Positions 24,271 through 32,325 of a stretch of DNA of 40,881 nucleotides are shown one piece after another. The notes beneath the pieces are model-generated. The model was given only the letters and a program-made list of their open reading frames with translations, was not told the origin of the DNA and did not search any database. Numbering within the stretch: position 1 is the stretch's first letter; every line of letters starts with the position of its first letter. The translations under genes were made by a program, and so were the position numbers. Origin of the DNA: Myxococcales bacterium (GTDB lineage Bacteria; Myxococcota_A; UBA9042). The stretch is taken from the NCBI GenBank assembly GCA_009692465.1, contig SHZD01000029.1, positions 1 to 40,881 on the forward strand, written 5' to 3'.

Positions 24271-26211
24271 ATGAGTGTTAGCCAGTTCAGGCGGCTTCGG
24301 TGTGTGATGTTGGGACTGCCCACGGCGCTGACGATGGTGTTGGTGTTGGCGGCGCTGCCCTCCTGTTACACCGCGCAGCCGCCGCCCAAATTGCGGGTTC
24401 TCGATCTGGCTGGCACGCCCTACCAGCGGGGCGTTCAGCATGGCAAAACGCTGTCTAGCGAGATTCGGTCTTTTTACACAACAATGCTAACGACTTCGCT
24501 GTTGCCGTACCTCAATCGCGAGCAGCCCGATATTTCGGCCGTGCTCAAGGCCTATGACCCCATTTTGCACACGGAATACGGCAACGGCCAGTTTTCGTTA
24601 CGGTTATTGACCGACTCCGCCCTGGCAATCGAGAAATTCGTCAGCCAAGACCACCGCGACGAAATGCATGGCATCGCCGATGGTGCGCAAGTGCCGTACC
24701 AACAGGTCCTGCTGCTCAATACCTTTGTCGATTCAACGCTGGCCACCCGGGCTGTGGCCTATTATTTGCGGACTCTGCAGGCGCCAAAGCTGAACTTTGT
24801 GGAGTTACAGGCATTTTCGAACAATGTCGGCGATCAGTTGGAAAGCGATGGCATCGACAATGACGGCGACGGCAAGACCGATGAATCCAAGGAAGGTCGG
24901 CTGGATTATGCCGCTCGACCGACCGCGACTTTTGTAGAAGTTCCTGTAAATACTCATTTTCGCCTGATGCTGGAGGATAGTGACGGCGTCGATCCGGCCA
25001 GCGTGCGCGTGCAGACGATTATCGACGGCCAGATAACGCTGTTTACCGTTGCGTCACCCGAGCTTAAGGCTGCCGTGTACGTCAATCCCGCCGGCATCAA
25101 GTCCACAGAACTACTGGAAGTCATTCTCAAACTTAACAATCCGCTGCCAAAAGCCGCCGTAGTGACCCTAGCGGTTCAAGCCAGCGACGCCAAAATCGTG
25201 ACGAATCCGCCGCCCGCCAAGGCGCGCACGATGCGCATTGAGCAAATTACGTTCACAACGGTTGGTGCTGCCAAGGCCATCGACCAAATCCCCAACCTTG
25301 GGGTGTCAGACGGCACGACGTCGCCCACCAGTTTGGCGTTCGCTGTGCGCAATTCGGCGACGGCCGATGCCCAACCGTTGATGGCCAATCACTTTGCCCT
25401 GCTCGACGCCGGGACTTCGCACAAGCACTGCGTGTTGCAGATCCATCGACCGGTGGGCAAACCTCCGTATGCGTTTTTGGGTTGGGCGGGCGTGGCTTAT
25501 GGGTTTTCGGGCGTTTCTTCGCAGGGTGTCGGGATTGCCGTCACCCAGTCGGACACGTTGAACAATTCGATAGCGATCCAGTTTGAAAAAGACCAGTTGA
25601 ATGCCAAGCTGGTCACTTCGGGGATGCCAGTGGGATTTGCCGCGCGGCAGGTTTTGGAACAAGCGACATCAGCGGTCAAAGGCGCGGAATTGCTGCTGTC
25701 GATGCAACACACCTTTGGCTGGAATTTTTTGATTGGCGACGCCCAAGGCGAGTTGCGGGCGGTGGAAGTTCATTCCGCGGTGCATCCTGATTTGTCCAAG
25801 CCGGTGGCCTATGGCCCAAATACCACAACGAATTTAGGGGTTTTGACGGCTAGTGTCGGCGCCGACGATCTGGCCATCGGCGCCCATTTTCGCCAGTTGG
25901 CCACCGACATCGACGAACCGGTGTTTGCCTTCCTGATCCCGCCGCAGCGCGCGTGGTCGACCTATTACTACCCGTCGTTGCGGACGCAGGCGACGTTGCT
26001 GGCGTCGATCAAGACCCACTACGGCAAGCTGACGGTGGCCATTGCCAAGCAGGTGTTGCGAGTGCCGACACTGGTGGACCGCAATGATTCGATGCAGGCG
26101 ACTGTCATTGAGCCAGCCAAGCGCACGATTCACGCCGCTGCTGGCAATGTGCCGGCCACGGACGGCGAGTTCACCGCATTTTCGTTGCCACCTTGGCCGG
26201 TGGGCAAATGA
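24271..26211 (+). CDS. lipoprotein related to C45 (penicillin acyltransferase-like) Ntn hydrolases, with internal insert
   Basis: A 646-residue predicted lipoprotein (signal ends L-P-S-C, Cys32). After the signal the C45/AAT-family start is clear: 'LDLAGTPYQRGVQHGKTLSSEI', then 'MHGIADGAQVPYQQVLLLNT'. In this family (typically 350-450 residues) a nucleophile Cys in a 'CTxFxxxxxAT' motif follows soon after. Here about 170 residues intervene, including a Ca-binding-like DGIDNDGDGKTDE stretch (24850-24888) and a beta-rich region, before the corresponding 'SLAFAVRNSATADAQPLMAN'. No Cys stands before that block, only Ser and Thr, so the nucleophile may have changed or been lost. The C-terminal half ('GVSSQGVGIAVTQSDTLN') again fits the family. 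Exported; substrate unknown. Confidence 0.65.
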   Translation: MSVSQFRRLRCVMLGLPTALTMVLVLAALPSCYTAQPPPKLRVLDLAGTPYQRGVQHGKTLSSEIRSFYTTMLTTSLLPYLNREQPDISAVLKAYDPILHTEYGNGQFSLRLLTDSALAIEKFVSQDHRDEMHGIADGAQVPYQQVLLLNTFVDSTLATRAVAYYLRTLQAPKLNFVELQAFSNNVGDQLESDGIDNDGDGKTDESKEGRLDYAARPTATFVEVPVNTHFRLMLEDSDGVDPASVRVQTIIDGQITLFTVASPELKAAVYVNPAGIKSTELLEVILKLNNPLPKAAVVTLAVQASDAKIVTNPPPAKARTMRIEQITFTTVGAAKAIDQIPNLGVSDGTTSPTSLAFAVRNSATADAQPLMANHFALLDAGTSHKHCVLQIHRPVGKPPYAFLGWAGVAYGFSGVSSQGVGIAVTQSDTLNNSIAIQFEKDQLNAKLVTSGMPVGFAARQVLEQATSAVKGAELLLSMQHTFGWNFLIGDAQGELRAVEVHSAVHPDLSKPVAYGPNTTTNLGVLTASVGADDLAIGAHFRQLATDIDEPVFAFLIPPQRAWSTYYYPSLRTQATLLASIKTHYGKLTVAIAKQVLRVPTLVDRNDSMQATVIEPAKRTIHAAAGNVPATDGEFTAFSLPPWPVGK

Positions 26212-26250
26212 GCGCGAACATGCCCGAGCCGACCACTATACACAGTCTCC

Positions 26251-26374
26251 CAATTTCGAGATCAACCTTGGACTGGAGCTGCGAGTCGGCTGCACAGCAG
26301 ACGCGAGGTTGGCGACCCACCCAGCAAGCACGAGATCGCCGATCCGGCACGTGGTGCCGGACTTGGGCGATCGA
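26251..26374 (-). repeat. hairpin-plus-body dispersed repeat, family 2, copy E
   Basis: Read on the minus strand: a hairpin formed by GATCGCC/GGCGATC enclosing CGGCAC/GTGCCG (about 26332-26374), then TGCTTGCTGGGTGGGTCGCC, ACCTCGCGTCTGCTG, CAGCCGACTCGCAGCTCC and a degenerate GATCTCGAAATT end. It is the most diverged of the five copies and lies between two plus-strand genes. It rules out the frame upstream of 26385 as coding. Confidence 0.65.
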
Positions 26375-26384
26375 GTATAGCGCT

Positions 26385-27608
26385 GTGAGCCTGGGCGCGA
26401 AGACTGGCGCCCGCTGGGTGTGCCTTCTGTTGGCTACCTTGGCGGCGCAAACAGCCTACGCGGGCAACACGTCTACGCTGCCGGCCGGCGCGTTCATTTT
26501 GGACCAATCGTGGCTAGAGGCTGACACCACGGTGCAGTGGTCGAGCACCCGTAAACCGTTGACACTGTTGCCAGGCATCGACCGTTATGAACCCGGTGGC
26601 GGTCTGCAGGGCACGATCACGGCCAGCCCGTTTGTGCGCTACCGGTTCCTGGTTAGCCAGCTGTTCTTGGGTTTGACCGACAAGTTGACGCTAGCTGTTG
26701 GTGTTCCATTGGTGACCAGCACCACGATTGCCCCCAATTTTGGCTGGAAACCGGGGGACTACCAGAGCAACCTGGGCCGCAAGTACAGCGAGGATGATTT
26801 TTGGCAGTGGGCCAAGTCGATGGGCCAGCCCAAGCCCGCGGCTTTTGACGGCAATCACTACACGTTGGCTGATATTGTGGTGGGCTTGCGCTGGCGCCTG
26901 CCTGACTCTTCGGCACTGGAGGCCGCAGGTGTTCAGGCCGCAGTGGCTGCGCAAGTCGCGATTCCCACCGGTGTCACCCAAGATCCAGAGCAACTGGTGT
27001 CCGCCGGTACCACGTTATGGGAACTCAACAATTACGGCGATGCCGAGCTGCATCTGGCCCTCGATCGACCCTTCAAGGTGGACGGCGTGCAGCGCCTGAG
27101 CTTTGGCATTGACGCCTGGTATTCATGGTTTCGTGAACGGACCTACGTCACGCCCAGGGGCACGCACAGCCCGCTGTTGCTGACCTACGCGCCCTATGTG
27201 GGTGAAACCTATCGCGTTGATCCGGGTGATTTTGTTGCGGTGACCGCGATGGTTGAGGTGGCGCCACTGCTAGGTCCAACGTGGGCTACATTTGCTAGTG
27301 GGTATAGTCTGGAAAAAGCCAACAATTTTCCGCCATTGCTCAATCTGACGTTCGGCCACAGCTACATCTCCGTCGGGCAGTCGCGCTACTATTCGCAGTC
27401 GGCAGTGTGGAGCTGGGATCGCGAAAAGCTGTGGCTGCCAGGCGACAAGAACACGGTCCGTTTGGGCGCCGACATCAGTCTGTTGCGCATGGGTCTGCCG
27501 CTGCAGTTTTACACCCAATACCGCAATCAAGAATGGGTGGCGGGGCGCAACACGCGAGCATCCAACATTTTTGTCGCTGGCGTGCGCTTGATCATGAAGT
27601 TCTGGTAG
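26385..27608 (+). CDS. predicted outer-membrane beta-barrel protein
   Basis: A 407-residue exported protein. The GTG start at 26385 gives a standard signal peptide ending A-Y-A before GNTSTLPAG; the longer open frame upstream runs through repeat copy E and is unlikely to be translated. The rest is beta-rich with alternating hydrophobic residues, frequent aromatic residues ('FVRYRFLVSQLFLGLTDKL', 'QFYTQYRNQEW') and a terminal aromatic residue (RLIMKFW), the signal for outer-membrane barrel insertion. No specific family was recognised; it resembles the broad class of 'transporter'/porin-like barrels that lack defined substrates. Confidence 0.65.
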   Translation: MSLGAKTGARWVCLLLATLAAQTAYAGNTSTLPAGAFILDQSWLEADTTVQWSSTRKPLTLLPGIDRYEPGGGLQGTITASPFVRYRFLVSQLFLGLTDKLTLAVGVPLVTSTTIAPNFGWKPGDYQSNLGRKYSEDDFWQWAKSMGQPKPAAFDGNHYTLADIVVGLRWRLPDSSALEAAGVQAAVAAQVAIPTGVTQDPEQLVSAGTTLWELNNYGDAELHLALDRPFKVDGVQRLSFGIDAWYSWFRERTYVTPRGTHSPLLLTYAPYVGETYRVDPGDFVAVTAMVEVAPLLGPTWATFASGYSLEKANNFPPLLNLTFGHSYISVGQSRYYSQSAVWSWDREKLWLPGDKNTVRLGADISLLRMGLPLQFYTQYRNQEWVAGRNTRASNIFVAGVRLIMKFW

Positions 27609-27630
27609 GTCAGGCTCATCGCTGGGTGGC

Positions 27631-28233
27631 GTGCACATGCAACCGTCTATTCTGCAACAAGACTTCTACGCCCAACCGGCGCTTGTTGTGGCCCGCGAGC
27701 TCCTTGGCGCGGTGCTGGTGAGCCGTTTGGACTGCGGCGAAGTGATGCGTGCCCGGATTGTCCAAACTGAGGCTTATCATCAGCACGATCGCGCTTGTCA
27801 CGCATTTGGCGGACGCAAAACCAAACGCAATGCCGTGTTGTTTGAGGCGGGTGGGGTTGCCTATGTCTATTTCGTGTACGGCATGCACTGGATGTTCAAT
27901 GTCGTCACCGGTGACTGCGGAACAGCCGAAGCAGTGCTCATCCGCGCAGTAGTACCCGTAGACGGGGCGACAACGATCGCAAGAAATCGTGGATTCACGT
28001 CTGCTAACCCTGCGCCGGCGGTGCCAGAGCGCTGGCTCGATGGTCCGGCCAAATTGGCCCAAGGCTTGGGCCTGAGCGGTCGCCATAATGGTCTGGTCTT
28101 GGATGGCTCCGCAGCGGTTTGGCTGCAAGTCGGCGCCCCGGTTGCCGATGATAGGGTGCGGACTGGACCCCGGATTGGCGTCGACTACGCCGGTGCCGAC
28201 GCGCTATTGCCGTGGCGATTTTGGCTCGCTTGA
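27631..28233 (+). CDS. mpg: 3-methyladenine DNA glycosylase (AAG/Mpg family)
   Basis: This base-excision repair enzyme removes alkylated and deaminated purines from DNA. The protein (about 200 residues, typical length) has 'RELLGAVLVSRL', 'ARIVQTEAY' with the catalytic Glu47, 'DRACHAFGGRKTKRNAVLF', 'GVAYVYFVYGMHWMFNVV' and 'VLIRAVVP', all hallmarks of the AAG family. The start is either GTG at 27631 or ATG at 27637. It lies 22 nt after the barrel gene. Confidence 0.95.
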   Translation: MHMQPSILQQDFYAQPALVVARELLGAVLVSRLDCGEVMRARIVQTEAYHQHDRACHAFGGRKTKRNAVLFEAGGVAYVYFVYGMHWMFNVVTGDCGTAEAVLIRAVVPVDGATTIARNRGFTSANPAPAVPERWLDGPAKLAQGLGLSGRHNGLVLDGSAAVWLQVGAPVADDRVRTGPRIGVDYAGADALLPWRFWLA

Positions 28234-28835
28234 TCAAGACGACTGAGCCCTGTAAGCACGCCGGGCGCCGAGAACCGCCGTGATTGCATTGGCGACGCCG
28301 ACAATTTTGCGCAGTTTTGTTTGCGGCCACTGGACGGTCGGACGTCGATCACATTGGATGGATTCGGCGTTGCTGTGCTTGTTTGGCTCAGTGCGAGCGA
28401 TGTGCAGATGCCCTACAGTGTGCGGCGCCATGGAGTTCCTTATTGATTTCATTGGGAAGCTTCCCATTTTGGTTGACGATGGTTGGCCGGAAATGTGCAA
28501 GCCAATCGGAGTTTGAGCGACTGTGGAAGCGAACCGCGGTAATACTACGTGAATTCCTTTAGTTCTGCTGGCCGCGCTGGCCCTTGTCGCGCCCACTTGT
28601 TCGCCCAGTTGCACAGCTCCATGCTTGGAATGGCTTAGATAACTAGAATGTATTCATAGGACTCCAGATCAGACCTTGAATTGTTTGGCTGCGGCTGCGG
28701 TGTGAATTGGGAGTCCGGGCATTATTCGTTTTGAGGAAAAACGGTGGCAACACGGCAGGCTATGCCGGACAGGTTATGTCGCCTTGCGTTTTTGGCCCGT
28801 TTCGTTAGACAATAGGAGGATGCGGATGCTGCCGC
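28234..28835. other. about 600-bp intergenic region, relatively AT-rich, no convincing gene
   Basis: An open frame of 126 codons exists on the minus strand (28234-28614), but it has no recognisable motif, signal or ribosome binding site. AT-rich parts (28640-28660, GAATGTATTCATAGG) may hold a promoter for the downstream gene. An AGGAGG at 28814-28819 is directly followed by ATG codons at 28820 and 28826 that open an out-of-frame peptide of 17-19 codons. Confidence 0.4.
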
Positions 28836-29978
28836 TTGGAGTCGTCGTTGCCGCCTGCCCCTTCCAATTCTGATCCAGCATCGTCGACCATCTCGGCTGG
28901 AAATACCCCGCAAGATGGCGCCACGGTGCCGTCGCCGACCACACCTGCGTACTCGACACCCTCACAATCCGGTGCCGGCAGCGCTGGGTCAGCGCGGCCG
29001 ATCTATGGCATGCCAAGCACCTCGCGAGGCGGAACAGTCAGCACCACCGAATCCGATGTGGTGGGCACCTTGCCGACGGCCCAAGCCCCACAGCCCTACG
29101 GCAGTTCGGCGATTGGACGACCCATTAGCCAACCCTCGGCGGACCCTAGGGCAGCGCGCCCCACTCCAGTGAGCCAGCCCGGCCACGATCCGGCGGCGCC
29201 CAGACCATCGTTTGACCGGCCGCGACCGATCAGCCAACCAGCCTACAGTCTGGCAGCGCCACCGCGCCCGATTACCCGGCCGGCCAACGAGCCGTACTCC
29301 GCCCGGGCGCCTGGGCCGCCTATGGCCGGTTCGGGTCGGCTAATTAGCCATGCTGCTCATGATCCCAGTCGGCCAGTTAGCCATCCCGCCCACGATCCCG
29401 GTCGTCCGGTCAGCGGACTGGGTCACGACCCTTTCGCGGCGGTTGGTCGAGGTGCACCGGTCAGCCGAACGACAAGTGATCCATTTCAGCCGCAAGGGCC
29501 ACACAATGCGCCACGACCGCAGTCTCAACAACCGGCTCATGCATCGCAGCCCGGTGCGGTGATTGATCCCGAGTTCTGGGCACTGGCGCGCGGTATGGCG
29601 TTTTCGCCCAGTCTGGTTGAGTCGGAACTCCATGATTTAGCAGCTATTGTTGGCAGAAAAGTGGTTGAGCCGGGCCAGACCATCCTCAAGCAGGGCCAAC
29701 CGGCAGATCAGGGGGCTATTGTCGGAAGCGGCGTTGGCCATATGAATTACGCAACCCCAGGTCGCCAACCAGTCGACTTTGGCGAGATACAGCCCGGTGA
29801 TATTATTGGTGATGGTGCCGTCAGTGGCGGCGGATATCACGGCTGTACGGTCATTGCTGACAGCGCCTGTGTGGTTTGGACTTTTTCTGCCGCCCAAATG
29901 GTCGATCTCAACCGGCGCAATCCGGCGTTGACGGCCAAACTCAAAGGGCTGGTACTGCTGCAGCAAGGGCGACGCTAG
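28836..29978 (+). CDS. protein with Pro/Ser-rich repeat region and degenerate cyclic-nucleotide-binding domain
   Basis: A 380-residue protein if the TTG at 28836 is the start. Residues 1-240 are Pro/Ser/Ala-rich with repeats of the type RPISQPA and SHPAHDP. Residues about 250-380 resemble a cNMP-binding/CRP-type effector domain ('VVEPGQTILKQGQPADQGAI', 'PVDFGEIQPGDIIGDGA'), but the phosphate-binding Arg motif is not apparent, so it may not bind cAMP. No helix-turn-helix follows. The start is doubtful: the only good ribosome binding site (AGGAGG, 28814-28819) serves ATG codons in another frame, and the upstream in-frame stop is at 28806. The gene's stop codon abuts MITE-like copy 3. Confidence 0.6.
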   Translation: MESSLPPAPSNSDPASSTISAGNTPQDGATVPSPTTPAYSTPSQSGAGSAGSARPIYGMPSTSRGGTVSTTESDVVGTLPTAQAPQPYGSSAIGRPISQPSADPRAARPTPVSQPGHDPAAPRPSFDRPRPISQPAYSLAAPPRPITRPANEPYSARAPGPPMAGSGRLISHAAHDPSRPVSHPAHDPGRPVSGLGHDPFAAVGRGAPVSRTTSDPFQPQGPHNAPRPQSQQPAHASQPGAVIDPEFWALARGMAFSPSLVESELHDLAAIVGRKVVEPGQTILKQGQPADQGAIVGSGVGHMNYATPGRQPVDFGEIQPGDIIGDGAVSGGGYHGCTVIADSACVVWTFSAAQMVDLNRRNPALTAKLKGLVLLQQGRR

Positions 29979-29979
29979 C

Positions 29980-30248
29980 CCGCGATTCCCCGCTTTCGGC
30001 GCAACATGCTCGGTTGAGTCGGCTTGCACAAATGCAAGCCTGCTGCGTCGGCGCTCCAGTCCCCAGCTCCATACTTAACTGGTGCTCAACGGCCGCGAAG
30101 GCCGTTTCCGTGGCGCGGGAAATCAGTTCGCAGGACTGATTTCTTGATCCGCGCCCATTGGGCTTCACTTCTCCTTGTCGAGCGACAGCGAGCGACAGCG
30201 AGCGACAGCGAGCGACAAAGCACTGGCATCCGAAATCGGGGTTCGCGG
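29980..30248 (-). repeat. MITE-like dispersed repeat, family 1, copy 3
   Basis: This is the best-preserved copy. Its ends CCGCGATTCCCCGCTTTCGG (29980-29999) and CCGAAATCGGGGTTCGCGG (30230-30248) form imperfect terminal inverted repeats of about 20 bp. It has four 10-bp TGTCGCTCGC units (minus strand) and all three hairpins. It begins two bases after the upstream gene's TAG stop codon. No target-site duplication was recognised. Confidence 0.88.
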
Positions 30249-30333
30249 TGATTTCGGTGGTAAATTTCGGGTAGCCGCAGCAGGCCGAGAACCGCGCAAA
30301 TACGCCGACCTAGGTTCTACTCACACTTTGTAG

Positions 30334-30424
30334 TTACTGGCACGATCATTGGCCCGGTCGCAAGCCCGGTCAGTGGCACGATCACTGGCGCGATCACTGC
30401 TGCGATCACTGGCACGGTTACTGA
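30334..30424. repeat. 12-bp tandem repeat over the 3' end of the Cys-rich lipoprotein gene
   Basis: About seven degenerate units of ACTGGCACGATC type, period 12 bp, run from 30334 through the stop codon (30418-30420) of the minus-strand lipoprotein. In another minus-strand frame the array reads as VPVI/AAVI/APVI tetrapeptides without a stop, so loss of the stop or a frameshift would add a hydrophobic tail. Confidence 0.7.
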
Positions 30425-32325
30425 CAGGCGCCGCCTAGGCACACCTTGCCGGGGCCGCAACCGCTGCCGTTGTTGCCCGCCAAGTTCTTGCAACCGAGCG
30501 CTTTGTCGCAACTATCCACGGTGCAGGGGTTGCTGTCGTCACAGACGGCCACCGTGCCGGGTACACAGGCCCCCTTGCCGCAAGTGTCGCCGGTGGTACA
30601 CGAATTGCCGTCCGTACACGCCGCCTTGTTGAAGGTGATCTTGCAGCCAACGGTAGACGAACAGCCATCGTCGGTGCACGGGTTGGTGTCCGAGCACGAG
30701 GCTTGGGCTAGGGGTTTGCAGGTCTTGCCGTCGCAGGCCTCTCCGACCGAGCAGGCGTCGCCGTCGTTGCACGGTTCGCTGTTGGCCAGATGGGCGCAGC
30801 CGACAAACTGGATGCAACTGTCATCGGTGCATTGATTGGCGTCGTTGCAGTCCAGAGTCTGGGGGCCAGTGCATAGGCTGTTTTTGCACACGTCGCCCAG
30901 CGTACATGGGTCGGTGTCATCGCACTTGGCACTATTGGCGGAATGCGCGCAACCGGTGGCTGGCTGGCAACTGTCGTCGGTGCACACGTTGCCGTCGTTG
31001 CAACCAATTGGCTTTCCCGACGTGCATTTGCCCTCGGCGCAACTATCCCCGCCGGTACATTTGTCGCCATCTTCGCACGGCGCGGTGGTGGGCGCTTTTA
31101 GGCATCCGACCAGAACATTGCATGCGTCGGCGGTGCAGGGATTGCCGTCATTGCAGTCCAACGGAGGGGCGGCGACGCAGACACCCGACTTGCAATTGCC
31201 TGGAAAGCATAGGCTTCCCAATTCACAGGCTGTGGTGGCGTCGACGCTTTGACAGCCCTTGCCGGCATCGCAGCTATCGACGGTGCACCCATTGCCATCC
31301 GTGCACGCGAGCACCGAAACGAATCCGCAGGTGCCTTTGGTACAGTGATCGCCAACGGTGCACTTGTTGTTGTCGCTGCAGGCGCTGGCGTTTGGCGAAA
31401 AGACGCAGCCTTTTGCCGGCTGGCAGCTGTCGTCGGTACATAACTTGTTGTCGTTACACACGATTGCGATGCCGGCCGTGCAGGCCGACGCTATGCAGGT
31501 CTCGCCACCGGTACACGCATTGCCATCGCTGCAAGCCGCGCCATCGACTGCAGGCTGACCGCTGCAACTCGCTGCAGGCAATGCGCAATCACCAACGGTA
31601 CACGAATTGTTGTCGTCACAGGCTGCGCACTGCGGTCCGGCAGTGTCGATCTTGCCGTCCGTGCTTCCATCTGCGGCTATGTCGGTGATCCCGTCGCCAC
31701 TGGCATCGGCCTTGGAGTCGGCGATCGGTGCGGAGTCGGAGACGACAGTTGTCTCAGTCGCGCCGTCGGCCATCGGAATGGTTGAGCTATCAAGGCCCAA
31801 GTCTGCAGTACTATCAGTCGCTTGGGCAGTTTCGCCTTTGGCGTCGGCCAAAGAATCGGCGACTGCGTCTGTTTTGGCTGAATCAGCAAGAGCAACCGTA
31901 TCCACTGCACCAACTGCTGAGTCGAAGGCATCGACCGCAACTTCGCTGTTTGAGTCGCCAGCCGCCGGGGCGTCGCCGCCGCTGTCTGCAGCAGAACTAC
32001 CATCGGGGCCGGCAACGACATCAGCCCCACCGTCTGTCGCCGCAACCGTGGAGTCGGCCTCAGAGCTATCCACAGACAATTCATATGTAATAACAGTTAC
32101 TTCTGCTGGGCCAACTCCAGCGTCATCACCGGCAACGGCATCGAGGGCTCGCTCAACACTGTCCAAATTGGGCGCTTCGCCGTCCGTGCTCAAACAGCGG
32201 TCGCCAGTTCTGGCGAATCCAGCCGGGCAACCGAAAGCCAGGTCAGCTTCCGTCACAGACCCGCAGCGTGGCCCAAGGACCGCGACTGCCAACAGGGCCA
32301 GAACAGAATTTGCCCTTGCGTCCAT
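30418..32325 (-). CDS. Cys-rich repeat surface protein (CxDGNxCTxDxC repeats)
   Basis: A 635-residue exported protein. The ATG at 32325 opens a signal segment (SVLALLAVAVLG) ending at a Cys in an atypical context (PRCGS). It is followed by an Asp/Ala/Ser-rich low-complexity region (about 50-250) and about a dozen Cys-rich modules such as CNDGNPCTADAC and CEDGDKCTGGDSC, alternating with GC-x-H/x-N linkers. Such modules are common in myxobacterial surface proteins and resemble MopE-like/Ca-binding EGF-type repeats; they are probably disulphide-bonded and may bind calcium through the D-G-N-x-C loops. Its ATG shares a base with the upstream gene's TGA (TGATG), so the two are coupled. Confidence 0.8.
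   Translation of the reverse strand: MDARANSVLALLAVAVLGPRCGSVTEADLAFGCPAGFARTGDRCLSTDGEAPNLDSVERALDAVAGDDAGVGPAEVTVITYELSVDSSEADSTVAATDGGADVVAGPDGSSAADSGGDAPAAGDSNSEVAVDAFDSAVGAVDTVALADSAKTDAVADSLADAKGETAQATDSTADLGLDSSTIPMADGATETTVVSDSAPIADSKADASGDGITDIAADGSTDGKIDTAGPQCAACDDNNSCTVGDCALPAASCSGQPAVDGAACSDGNACTGGETCIASACTAGIAIVCNDNKLCTDDSCQPAKGCVFSPNASACSDNNKCTVGDHCTKGTCGFVSVLACTDGNGCTVDSCDAGKGCQSVDATTACELGSLCFPGNCKSGVCVAAPPLDCNDGNPCTADACNVLVGCLKAPTTAPCEDGDKCTGGDSCAEGKCTSGKPIGCNDGNVCTDDSCQPATGCAHSANSAKCDDTDPCTLGDVCKNSLCTGPQTLDCNDANQCTDDSCIQFVGCAHLANSEPCNDGDACSVGEACDGKTCKPLAQASCSDTNPCTDDGCSSTVGCKITFNKAACTDGNSCTTGDTCGKGACVPGTVAVCDDSNPCTVDSCDKALGCKNLAGNNGSGCGPGKVCLGGACQ

Noticed and set aside
28234..28614. 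126-codon minus-strand frame after mpg
   Set aside because: No motif, no signal peptide, no ribosome binding site, and unlike neighbouring coding sequence; left as unassigned.
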